Made by a program: the position numbers and the translations under genes. A stretch of 64,000 nucleotides of DNA from Pyrocephalus nanus (taxonomy: Eukaryota; Chordata; Aves; Passeriformes; Tyrannidae): NCBI GenBank assembly GCA_038380795.1, contig CM076276.1, positions 16,470,001 through 16,534,000 of the forward strand, read 5' to 3'. How positions within the stretch are numbered: position 1 is the stretch's first letter; each line of letters begins with the position of its first letter. Positions 33,862-46,000 of the stretch are shown in pieces. The notes beneath the pieces are model-generated. The model was not told the origin of the DNA. It did no database searches and saw only the letters and a program-made list of their open reading frames with translations.

Positions 33862-36800
33862 GCCCCGACGGGACCGTGCACTTGGCAATGGAGGGCACCC
33901 CATTGCTGAGTCAGAGGTTCCGGGGGCTGGCAGGGATGGGATCAGGATGCTGAGCTCCAGCCAAGGCAGGGCAGGAAATGGTGCAGCCACTGAAAGAAGT
34001 GAAGGCAGAGTGAGATGAAGGCCAAGCTCCAGCACAAGGGTGGGTGAGAAAAGCCCATGGCCCTCAGGTGGAGCTTTGAATTCCTTGGAAAAATGGATCT
34101 TGTCAAAGGGCTCAGGCCCATGTGGGTGCTGGAGCGGAGGCCTCTTCAACTCATGGTCAGCCTAAAAAGGTGCAAGGACAGCAAGTTTTGATGATAGAAC
34201 GAGGTGGCAAACAAGGTGAAGTGGTAAAGAGAAAAGCTGAGCTTCAGATTGGTCCTGTGCCACAACAGCCTTGTGGAGTGCTTGTTGCTTTCCCTGACTG
34301 TGGAATGGCAGTGGATATTTCCAAGGGCTGCCTTGTGCTGAGGAACACTGGGGTCAGTTCTCTTTCCCTGGGCAGGGCAGGCAGGGCAAGTTTACCTGCC
34401 CCCCTGGAGGGTGGCTGGATGAGACTTGATCACCAAATGCAAACAGTAAGTAGAGGAGGTCCATTGGGGACCTTTGGGCATCAGGTAGAACAACTCACTG
34501 CTCACTCCTGGGGGGATATATTTACAGCATTCTCACCATCGGATAGGAAGTTTTTGAAGACTTTATTTCATCCACTAATCATAGTAATTACACTGATTTT
34601 ATGAACAATAGGGAGTTGTTGTCTATGGCATCTCCTCCAAGAAGTTGTTTCTTGCATGTGTCTATCCTGACCAGGGATCAAAGGAGCGAAGGGAAAGGAT
34701 GAGAAGTTCCCCGAGAGTTGCTGCCCAGGGGCTGCTGCCCCTGAGGAACAGGGTGAAGGCTGCCTGTGCTCAGGTGCCCTGGCTGAAGTGTGCAGTTGGT
34801 GTGAGTGTTGCTGGAGAAAGGCAGGCCAGGTGTGTGCAGCTGTTCCGTGCCCTCCACCCTTGGCCCTGCTGGGGCACCCGGCCAGCGCTCCAGGGGTGGC
34901 CAACTTGGAGCTCCCGAGAAGCTGCCCATACCCACAGCCGGATAGTGCCAGGCCTGGCCTAAAGCCGGCTCTGTTGGTCAGAGTCTGGCCAGCAGGAGCC
35001 TCTTGTAGCCGCCCCGCAGCCTCCCCTGCGGGTGGACGCACCCATAGGAATTGTGGCAGTTCCCGGAGACTGCGGGATCGGCTGCGCCGGGGCTGCCCAG
35101 CTGCCCTGTGGGCTGGGGGTGGAGCGTGAGGGGGCCGTGGGGGAGAGATTTCTGCTTAGCCACAGTTCTGTCTCTCGAGGCAGTCAGGATTTGATACCTT
35201 GCTCATTTATCAGATCCCATAAATCTGTATCTGATGTGTTGGATTGGGTTTGTTTCAACTGTTCCTATTATCCTGTGACTTGTGAGGAGTTGTTTCCTCA
35301 AGTGCCTTGCCCGTGGGCACAACAGCAGGTGTGTGCAGCAGCTGGAGACTGGGCAGGTTTGGGGGCAGTGGTGTCCCAGCTCCCTTTGCCATCCCTGCTG
35401 CAGGGTGGGAGCTGCACAGAGCCAGCAGCGTCCAGCTGGAGGATCCAGGAGGACGCAGCTCTGCTTTTCTGGGAGGTAAGAGGTGGGGGTGCAGGAGCTG
35501 GAAGGGGTGTTCTCCAGGCAGAGGAAGGGAAGGAGCAGAGAGAGAACTGCAGCCCCCAGCAGCTCGGTCAGTGCTGGATGGACTTGGGGCTGGGAAAGGT
35601 CACTCAGTGTGAGGGCAGGTGAGAGCCCAGGGTGGCCCTGGCAGCCCTGGGAACAAGTCCAGTGGGCAAAGGAATGGACCCTGGAGAGCTGGGCAAACAG
35701 CTGGAGGAGTTTCAAGGAGAAGCAGGAAACTGGACAAGTTGCAGCAGCTCCTTTTATGTGTGTGTGTGTGTGTAGCCAGGTCTAGTGCAGCCACGAGTGA
35801 GGTGGGAAATGAACCTCAGGAGGCTGGGAATGAGTCCCACAAACTGGTTACAATGGGATTGAGTCTTCCCAAGTGTCTGAAAAGCTTTACTTTAGTTTGA
35901 CTTTATAAATTGAAAATTGAAATGATTGTCTAGGTGTTAGGCCTTGCTGTCCTGTGTCTTTGGTGAGGTGTTGACTCAGTACCTTTCTTGGAGCTGCTGT
36001 TTGGTGTCCCTAATTGACCTGTAAGGTCCTGGTTTGTTCCCTGCTTCTCCCAGCTTGTTCAGGAGATGGAATTCCAGCGCTACAGTATAGATGGCTCATG
36101 GTGCTCCCAAAAGGAGCCTTTCTGCCTTTGGGACAAGTTGTGATGCCACTGGAGCTGTTGGGAGAAGCGGAGGGTCGGCAGTGCCAGGCCTGGAATGCTG
36201 CTGCTGTGGCACAGACGCTGCTCCCTGGCAGGTTCTTGGGTTGGATTCCTTGGCTGCCACTGGGCAAGGCCTGAAAGGGCCTCAGTTGTGTAGGGAACAA
36301 AACATGGAATGGGAAAGCAAAGCTGGGGAGGTTCTGGTTTCAGAAAGGTTCATTGCCTTCTCTTTCTGAAGGGACACTCACCAGGTCCAGCTGTGGTAAG
36401 AAGAGCAAGTGGGCTGTGAAGGTTTGGGGCAGTCTGGAAGCTCCCTGTGCCCAAAGGATCCTGGCAAGTGCAGCCCTGGAAGAGTCAGGAATAATGAAAA
36501 GTGCCTCAGTTCTCATAAAGCTCAGCTTTGTAAGACACGTCTCAAGACCAGACAAAATCCTCCAGCAGTGAGCTTGGCAGAAAAGGCCTGTGAAGCAAAG
36601 CAGCATGAAAATCTAGAACTGCTTGGGGATGGCAGGTGAAAGCTGGAGCCCTCCCAGGTCAAGGTGTCTGATCCCCACAATCCTCTTTGTGTCCTCTGCC
36701 AGAAGCTGCCCTTGGTCATTCTTGTGGTTTGCAGGTTGTAAAAAGACCCTTGAGATTTGCTTCTGGGAACGGGGATCCATTTCCTGATGGGAGTCCTTGA

Positions 36801-37090
36801 AATACAAGTGAGTGTGTATGGGAAATGAGGAGGCTCCAGGAGTGCTGGGGCTGGAGAGTCCACAGTGAGTATGGTTTGAGTGTCCTGATGTCCCTGACCC
36901 AATGCTGTGTTGTCATCAAGTCCCTTCATTCTGATTTAAATTGTCTTTAAATGTGCTGGAAGTCCAAATTGAAGTAGAAAATGCTTGTGGAAAGCTTAGT
37001 GTTCCCAAGGGAATGCTTTAGGGACGTGCAGCTTGTGAACTGGAGAAATAATTCGGGTTCCCCCAGAAACCTGCTGGGCTGTTTAGGAGG

Positions 37091-40000
37091 TTTTTCTTCC
37101 CCCCTTTTTTTCTTCCCCCCTTTTTTTCTTCCCCCCTTTTTTTCTTCCCCCCTTTTTTTCTTCCCCCCTTTTTTTCTTCCCCCCTTTTTCTCGTCCCCCC
37201 TTTTTCTCGTCCCCCCTTTTTCTCGTCCTTCCTTTTTCTCGTCCCCCTTTTTCTCGTCCCCCCTTTTTCTCGTCCCTCCTTTTTCTCGTCATCGTTTTTC
37301 TCGTCCCCTTTTTTCTCGTCCCCCCTTTTTCTCGTCCCCCCTTTTTCTCGTCCCCCCTTTTTGTTGTCCCTCCTTTTTCTCGTCCCCCCTTCTTCTCGTC
37401 CCCCCTTCTTCTTTTCCCCCCTTTTCTTGTCCCCCCTTTTCTCGTCCCTCCTTTTCTCGTCCCCCCTTTTCTCTTCCCCTCTTTTCTTGTCCCCCTTCTT
37501 CTCGTCCCCCTTCTTCTCGTCCCCCTTCTTCTCGTCCCCCTTCTTCTCGTCTCCCTTCTTCTCGTCCCCCTTCTTCTCGTCCCCCTTCTTCTCGTCCCCC
37601 CTTTTCTCGTCCCCCCTTTTCTCGTCCCCCCTTTTCTCGTCTCCCCTTTTCTCGTCCCCCCTTTTCTCGTCCCCCTTCTTCTCGTCCCCCTTCTTCTCGT
37701 CCCCCTTCTTCTCGTCCCCCTTCTTCTCGTCCCCCTTCTACTCGTCCCCCCTTTTTCGCGTCCCCCCTTTTTCGCGTCCCCCCTTTTTCTCGTCCGCTCT
37801 TTTTCTCGTCCCCCCTTTTTCTCGTCCATCTTTTTCTCGTCCCCCCTTCTTCTCGTCCCCCCTTCTTCTCGTCCCCCCTTCTTCTCGTCCCCCCTTTTCT
37901 CGTCCCCCCTTTTCTCGTCCCCGCTTTTCTCGTCCCCCCTTCTTCTCGTCCCCCTTCTTCTTGTCCCCCTTCTTCTCGTCCCCCTTCGTCTCGTCCCCCT
38001 TCTTGTTGTCCTTCCTTTTTCTCGTCCCCCCTTTTTCTCGTCCCCCCTTTTTCTCATCCCCCCTTCTTCTCCTCCTCCCTTCTTCTCGTCCCCCCTTCTT
38101 CTCGTCCCCCTACTTCTCGTCCCCCCTTCTTCTTTTCCCCCCTTTTCTGGTCCCCCCTTTTCTCGTCCCCCTTTTTCTCGTCCCCCCTTTTCTCGTCCCC
38201 CCTTCTTCTCGTCCCCCCTTCTTCTCGTCCCCCCTTCTTCTCGTCCCCTCTTCTTCTCGTCCCCCCTTCTTCTTTTCCCCCCTTTTCTCGTCCCCCCTTT
38301 TCTCGTCCCCCCTTTTCTCGTCCCCCCTTTTCTCGTCCCCCCTTTTCTCGTCCCCCTTCTTCTCGTCCGCCTTCTTCTCGTCCCCCTTCTTCTTGTCCTT
38401 CCTTTTTCGCGTCCCCCCTATTTCGCATCCCCCCTTTTTCTCATCCCCCCGTTTTCTTGTCCCCCCTTTTTCGCGTCCCCCCTTTTTCGCGTCCCCCCTT
38501 TTTCGCGTCCCCCCTTTTTCGCGTCCCCCCTTTTTCTCTTCCCCCCTTTTTCTCTTCCTCCCTTTTTCTCGTCCCCCCTTTTACACGTCCCCCCTTCTTC
38601 TCGTCCCCCCTTCTTCTTTTCCCCCCTTTTCTTGTCCCTCCTTTTCTCGTCCCTCCTTTTCTCGTCCCTCCTTTTCTCGTCCCCCCCTTTCTCTTCCCCT
38701 CTTTTCTTGTCCCCCTTCTTCTCGTCCCCCTTCTTCTCGTCCCCCTTCTTCTCGTCCCCCTTCTTCTCGTCCCCCTTCTTCTCGTCCCCCTTCTTCTCGT
38801 CCCCCTTCTTCTCGTCCCCCCTTTTCTCGTCCCCCCTTTTCTCGTCCCCCCTTTTCTCGTCTCCCCTTTTCTCGTCCCCCCTTTTCTCGTCCCCCATTTT
38901 CTCGTCCCCCTTCTTCTCGTCCCCCTTCTTCTCGTCCCCCTTCTACTTGTCCCCCCTTTTTTGCGTCCCCCCTTTTTCGCGTCCCCCCTTTTTCTCGTCC
39001 CCTCTTTTTCTCGTCCCCCCTTTTTCTCGTCCATCTTTTTCTCGTCCCCCCTTCTTCTCGTCCCCCCTTCTTCTCGTCCCCCCTTCTTCTCGTCCCCCCT
39101 TTTTCTCGTCCCCCCTTCTTCTCGTCCCCCCTTCTTCTTTCCCTCTTTTCTCGTCCCCGCTTTTCTCGTCCCCCCTTCTTCTCGTCCCCCCTTCTTCTTT
39201 CCCTCTTTTCTCGTCCCCGCTTTTCTCGTCCCCCCTTCTTCTCGTCCCCCTTCTTCTTGTCCCCCTTCTTCTCTTCCCCCTTCTTCTCGTCCCCCTTCTT
39301 CTCGTCCCCCTTCTTGTTGTCCTTCCTTTTTCTCGTCCCCCCTTTTTCTCGTCCCCCCTTTTTCTCATCCCCCCTTCTTCTCCTCCTCCCTTCTTCTCGT
39401 CCCCCCTTCTTCTCGTCCCCCTACTTCTCGTCCCCCCTTCTTCGTTTCCCCCCTTTTCTCGTCCCCCCTTTTCTCGTCCCCCCTTTTCTCGTCCCCCCTT
39501 TTCTCGTCCCCCCTTTTCTCGTCCCCCTTCTTCTCGTCCTTCTTCTTCTCGTCCCCCTTCTTCTCGTCCCCCTTCTTCTCGTCCTTCCTTTTTCGCGTCC
39601 CCCCTTTTTCGCGTCCCCCCTTTTTCGCGTCCCCCCTTTTTCGCGTCCCCCCTTCTTCTCGTCCCCCCGTCTTCTTTTCCCTCATATTCTCGTCCCCCCT
39701 TTTCTCGTCCCCCCTTTTCTCGTCCCCCCTTTTTCTCCTCCCCCCTTCTTCTCGTCCCCTCTTCTTCTCGTCCCCCCTTCTTCTTTTCCCCCCTTTTCTC
39801 GTCCCCCCTTTTCTCGTCCCCCCTTTTCTCGTCCCCCCCTTTCTCGTCTCCCCTTTTCTCGTCCCCCCTTTTCTCGTCCCCCTTCTTCTCGTCCTTCTTC
39901 TTCTCTTCCCCCTTCTTCTCGTCCCCCTTCTTCTCGTCCTTCCTTTTTCGCGTCCCCCCTTTTTCGCGTCCCCCCTTTTTCGCGTCCCCCCTTTTTCGCG

Positions 40001-43000
40001 TCCCCCCTTCTTCTCGTCCCCCCGTCTTCTTTTCCCTCATTTTCTCGTCCCCGCTTTTCTCGTCCCCCCTTTTTCTCGTCCCCCCTTTTCTCGTCCCCCT
40101 TCTTCTCGTCCCCCTTCTTCTCGTCCCCCTTCTTCTCGTCCTTCCTTTTTCGCGTCCCCCCTTTTTCGCGTCCCCCCTTTTTCGCGTCCCCCCTTCTTCT
40201 CGTCCCCCCGTCTTCTTTTCCCTCATTTTCTCGTCCCCGCTTTTCTCGTCCCCCCTTTTTCTCTTGCCCCCTTTTTCTCGTCCCCCCTTCTTCTCGTCTC
40301 CCCTTCTTCCCTTCTTCTCGTCCCCCCTTCTTCTTTTCCCTCCTTTTCTCGTCCCCGCTTTTCTCGCCCCCCCTTTTCTCGCTCCCCCTTTTCTCGTCCC
40401 CCCTTTCTCGCGTCCCCCCTTTCTCGCGTCCCCCCTTTTTCGCGTCCCCCCTTTTTCTCTTCCCCCCTTTTTCTCGTCCCCCCTTTTCTCGTCCCCCCTT
40501 TTTCTCGTCCCCCCTTTTTCTCGTCCCCCCTTTTTCTCGTCCCCCCTTTTTCTCGTCCCCCCTTTTTCGGGTCCCCCCTTTTTCTTGTCCCCCCTTTTTC
40601 GCGTCCCCCCTTCTTCTCGTCCCCCCGTCTTCTTTTCCCTCATTTTCTCGTCCCCGCTTTTCTCGTCCCCCCTTTTTCTCTTCCCCCCTTTTTCTCGTCC
40701 CCCCTTCTTCTCGTCTCCCCTTCTTCCCTTCTTCTCGTCCCCCCTTCTTCTTTTCCCTCCTTTTCTCGTCCCCGCTTTTCTCGCCCCCCCTTTTCTCGCT
40801 CCCCCTTTTCTCGTCCCCCCTTTCTCGCGTCCCCCCTTTCTCGCGTCCCCCCTTTTTCGCGTCCCCCCTTTTTCTCTTCCCCCCTTTTTCTCGTCCCCCC
40901 TTTTCTCGTCCCCCCTTTTTCTCGTCCCCCCTTTTTCTCGTCCCCCCTTTTTCTCGTCCCCCCTTTTTCGGGTCCCCCCTTTTTCTTGTCCCCCCTTTTT
41001 CTCGTACCCCCTTTTTCTCGTCCCCCCTTTTTCTCGTCCCCCCTTTTTCTCGTCCATCTTTTTTCTCGTCCCCCCTTCTTCTCGTCCCCCTTCTTCTCGT
41101 CCCCCTTTTTCGCGTCCCCCCTTTTTCGGGTCCCCCCTTTTTCGCGTCCCCCCTTTTTCGCGTCCCCCCTTTTTCGCGTCCCCCCTTTTTCTCGTCCCCT
41201 CTTTTTCTCGTCCTCCCTTTTTCTCGTCCATCTTTTTCTCGTTCCCCCTTCTTCTCGTCCCCCCTTCTTCTCGTCCCCCCTTCTTCTCGTCCCCCCTTCT
41301 TCTTTCCCCCCTTTTCTCGTCCCCCTTTTTCTCGTCCCCCTTTCTTCTCGTCCCCCTTCTTCTTGTCCCCCTTCTTCCCGTCCCCCTTCTTCTCGTCCCC
41401 CTTCTACTCGTCCCCCTTCTTGTTGTCCTTCCTATTTCGCGTCCCCCCTTTTTCTCGTCCCCCCTTTTTCTCGTCCCCCCTTTTTCTCGTCCCCCCTTCT
41501 TCTCCTCCTCCCTTCTTCTCGTCCCCCCTTTTCTCGTCTCCCCTTTTCTCGTCCCCCCTTTTCTCGTCCCCCCTTTTCTCGTCCCCCCTTTTCTCGTCCC
41601 CCTTCTTCTCGTCCCCCTTCTTCTCGTTCCCCTTCTTCTCGTCCCCGTTCTACTCGTCCCCCTTCTTCTTGTCCTTCCTTTTTCGCGTCCCCCCTTTTTC
41701 TCGTCCCCCCTTTTTCTCGTCCCCCCTTCTTCTCGTCCCCTCTTCTTCTCTTCCCCCCTTCTTCTTTTCCCCCCTTTTCTCGTCCCCCCTTTTCTCGTCC
41801 CCCCTTTTCTCGTCCCCCTTCTTCTCGTCCCCCTTCTTCTCGTCCCCCCTTCTTCTCGTCCCCTCTTCTTCTCGTCCCCCCTTCTTCTTTTCCCCCCTTT
41901 TCTCGTCCCCCCTTTTCTCGTCCCCCCTTTTCTCGTCCCCCTTTTCTCGTCCCCCCTTTTCTCGTCCCCCTTCTTCTCGTCCGCCTTCTTCTCGTCCCCC
42001 TTCTTCTTGTCCTTCCTTTTTCGCGTCCCCCCTATTTCGCATCCCCCCTTTTTCTCATCCCCCCGTTTTCTTGTCCCCCCTTTTTCGCGTCCCCCCTTTT
42101 TCGCGTCCCCCCTTTTTCGCGTCCCCCCTTTTTCGCGTCCCCCCTTTTTCTCTTCCCCCCTTTTTCTCTTCCTCCCTTTTTCTCGTCCCCCCTTTTACAC
42201 GTCCCCCCTTCTTCTCGTCCCCCCTTCTTCTTTTCCCCCCTTTTCTTGTCCCTCCTTTTCTCGTCCCTCCTTTTCTCGTCCCCCCCTTTCTCTTCCCCTC
42301 TTTTCTTGTCCGCCTTCTTCTCGTCCCCCTTCTTCTCGTCCCCCTTCTTCTCGTCCCCCTTCTTCTCGTCCCCCTTCTTCTCGTCCCCCTTCTTCTCGTC
42401 CCCCCTTTTCTCGTCCCCCCTTTTCTCGTCCCCCCTTTTCTCGTCTCCCCTTTTCTCGTCCCCCCTTTTCTCGTCCCCCATTTTCTCGTCCCCCTTCTTC
42501 TCGTCCCCCTTCTTCTCGTCCCCCTTCTACTTGTCCCCCCTTTTTTGCGTCCCCCCTTTTTCGCGTCCCCCCTTTTTCTCGTCCCCTCTTTTTCTCGTCC
42601 CCCCTTTTTCTCGTCCATCTTTTTCTCGTCCCCCCTTCTTCTCGTCCCCCCTTCTTCTCGTCCCCCCTTCTTCTCGTCCCCCCTTTTTCTCGTCCCCCCT
42701 TCTTCTCGTCCCCCCTTCTTCTTTCCCTCTTTTCTCGTCCCCGCTTTTCTCGTCCCCCCTTCTTCTCGTCCCCCTTCTTCTTGTCCCCCTTCTTCTCGTC
42801 CCCCTTCTTCTCGTCCCCCTTCTTCTCGTCCCCCTTCTTGTTGTCCTTCCTTTTTCTCGTCCCCCCTTTTTCTCGTCCCCCCTTTTTCTCATCCCCCCTT
42901 CTTCTCCTCCTCCCTTCTTCTCGTCCCCCCTTCTTCTCGTCCCCCTACTTCTCGTCCCCCCTTCTTCGTTTCCCCCCTTTTCTCGTCCCCCCTTTTCTCG

Positions 43001-46000
43001 TCCCCCCTTTTCTCGTCCCCCCTTTTCTCGTCCCCCTTCTTCTCGTCCTTCTTCTTCTCGTCCCCCTTCTTCTCGTCCCCCTTCTTCTCGTCCTTCCTTT
43101 TTCGCGTCCCCCCTTTTTCGCGTCCCCCCTTTTTCGCGTCCCCCCTTTTTCGCCTCCCCCCTTTTTCGCGTCCCCCCTTCTTCTCGTCCCCCCCGTCTTC
43201 TTTTCCCTCATATTCTCGTCCCCCCTTTTCTCGTCCCCCCTTTTCTCGTCCCCCCTTTTTCTCCTCCCCCCTTCTTCTCGTCCCCTCTTCTTCTCGTCCC
43301 CCCTTCTTCTTTTCCCCCCTTTTCTCGTCCCCCCTTTTCTCGTCCCCCCCTTTCTCGTCTCCCCTTTTCTCGTCCCCCCTTTTCTCGTCCCCCTTCTTCT
43401 CGTCCTTCTTCTTCTCTTCCCCCTTCTTCTCGTCCCCCTTCTTCTCGTCCTTCCTTTTTCGCGTCCCCCCTTTTTCGCGTCCCCCCTTTTTCGCGTCCCC
43501 CCTTCTTCTCGTCCCCCCGTCTTCTTTTCCCTCATTTTCTCGTCCCCCGCTTTTCTCGTCCCCCCTTTTTCTCGTCCCCCCTTTTCTCGTCCCCCTTCTT
43601 CTCGTCCCCCTTCTTCTCGTCCCCCTTCTTCTCGTCCTTCCTTTTTCGCGTCCCCCCTTTTTCGCGTCCCCCCTTTTTCGCGTCCCCCCCTTCTTCTCGT
43701 CCCCCCGTCTTCTTTTCCCTCATTTTCTCGTCCCCCGCTTTTCTCGTCCCCCCTTTTTCTCTTGCCCCCTTTTTCTCGTCCCCCCTTCTTCTCGTCTCCC
43801 CTTCTTCCCTTCTTCTCGTCCCCCCTTCTTCTTTTCCCTCCTTTTCTCGTCCCCGCTTTTCTCGCCCCCCCTTTTCTCGCTCCCCCTTTTCTCGTCCCCC
43901 CTTTCTCGCGTCCCCCCTTTCTCGCGTCCCCCCTTTTTCGCGTCCCCCCTTTTTCTCTTCCCCCCTTTTTCTCGTCCCCCCTTTTCTCGTCCCCCCTTTT
44001 TCCCGTCCCCCCTTTTTCTCGTCCCCCCCTTTTTCTCGTCCCCCCTTTTTCTCGTCCCCCCTTTTTCGGGTCCCCCCCTTTTTCTTGTCCCCCCTTTTTC
44101 GCGTCCCCCCTTCTTCTCGTCCCCCCGTCTTCTTTTCCCTCATTTTCTCGTCCCCGCTTTTCTCGTCCCCCCTTTTTCTCTTCCCCCCTTTTTCTCGTCC
44201 CCCCTTCTTCTCGTCTCCCCTTCTTCCCTTCTTCTCGTCCCCCTTCTTCTTTTCCCTCCTTTTCTCGTCCCCGCTTTTCTCGCCCCCCCTTTTCTCGCTC
44301 CCCCCTTTTCTCGTCCCCCCTTTCTCGCGTCCCCCCTTTCTCGCGTCCCCCCTTTTTCGCGTCCCCCCTTTTTCTCTTCCCCCCTTTTTCTCGTCCCCCC
44401 TTTTCTCGTCCCCCCTTTTTCTCGTCCCCCCCTTTTTCTCGTCCCCCCTTTTTCTCGTCCCCCCCTTTTTCGGGTCCCCCCTTTTTCTTGTCCCCCCTTT
44501 TTCTCGTACCCCCTTTTTCTCGTCCCCCCTTTTTCTCGTCCCCCCTTTTTCTCGTCCATCTTTTTTCTCGTCCCCCCTTCTTCTCGTCCCCCTTCTTCTC
44601 GTCCCCCTTTTTCGCGTCCCCCCTTTTTCGGGTCCCCCCTTTTTCGCGTCCCCCCTTTTTCGCGTCCCCCCTTTTTCGCGTCCCCCCTTTTTCTCGTCCC
44701 CTCTTTTTCTCGTCCTCCCTTTTTCTCGTCCATCTTTTTCTCGTTCCCCCTTCTTCTCGTCCCCCCTTCTCTCGTCCCCCCCTTCTTCTCGTCCCCCCTT
44801 CTTCTTTCCCCCCTTTTCTCGTCCCCCTTTTTCTCGTCCCCCTTTCTTCTCGTCCCCCTTCTTCTTGTCCCCCTTCTTCCCGTCCCCCTTCTTCTCGTCC
44901 CCCTTCTACTCGTCCCCCTTCTTGTTGTCCTTCCTATTTCGCGTCCCCCCTTTTTCTCGTCCCCCCTTTTTCTCGTCCCCCCTTTTTCTCGTCCCCCCTT
45001 CTTCTCCTCCTCCCTTCTTCTCGTCCCCCCTTTTCTCGTCTCCCCTTTTCTCGTCCCCCCTTTTCTCGTCCCCCCTTTTCTCGTCCCCCCTTTTCTCGTC
45101 CCCCTTCTTCTCGTCCCCCTTCTTCTCGTTCCCCTTCTTCTCGTCCCCGTTCTACTCGTCCCCCTTCTTCTTGTCCTTCCTTTTTCGCGTCCCCCCTTTT
45201 TCTCGTCCCCCCTTTTTCTCGTCCCCCCTTCTTCTCGTCCCCTCTTCTTCTCTTCCCCCCTTCTTCTTTTCCCCCCTTTTCTCGTCCCCCCTTTTCTCGT
45301 CCCCCCTTTTCTCGTCCCCCTTCTTCTCGTCCCCCTTCTTCTCGTCCCCCTTCTTCTCGTCCGCCTTCTTCTCGTCCCCCTTCTTCTTGTCCTTCCTTTT
45401 TCGCGTCCCCCCTTTTTCTCGTCCCCCCTTTTTCTCGTCCCCCCGTTTTCTCGTCCCCCCGTTTTCTCGTCCCCCCCTTTTTCTCGTCCCCCCTTTTTCG
45501 CTTCCCCCCCTTTTGTCGTCCCCCCTTTTGTCGTCCCCCCTTTTCGCGTCCCCCCTTTTCGCGTCCCCCCTTTTCGCGTCCCGCCTTTTTCGCGTCCCCC
45601 CTTTTTCGCGTCCCCCCTTTTTCTCTTCCCCCCTTTTTCTCGTCCCCCCTTTTACACGTCCCCCCTTCTTCTCGTCCCCCCTTCTTCTCGTCCCCCCTTC
45701 TTCTTTTCCCCCCTTTTCTTGTCCCCCCTTTTCTCGTCCCTCCTTTTCTCGTCCCCCCTTTTCTCTTCCCCTCTTTTCTTGTCCCCCTTCTTCTCGTCCC
45801 CCTTCTTCTCGTCCCCCTTCTTCTCGTCCCCCTTCGTCTCGTCTCCCTTCTTCTCGTCCCCCTTCTTCTCGTCCCCCTTCTTCTCGTCCCCCTTCTTCTC
45901 GTCCCCCCTTTTTCTCGTCCCCCCTTTTCTCGTCCCCCCTTTTCTCGTCCCCCCTTTTCTCGTCCCCCCTTTTCTCGTCCCCCTTCTTCTCGTCCTTCTT

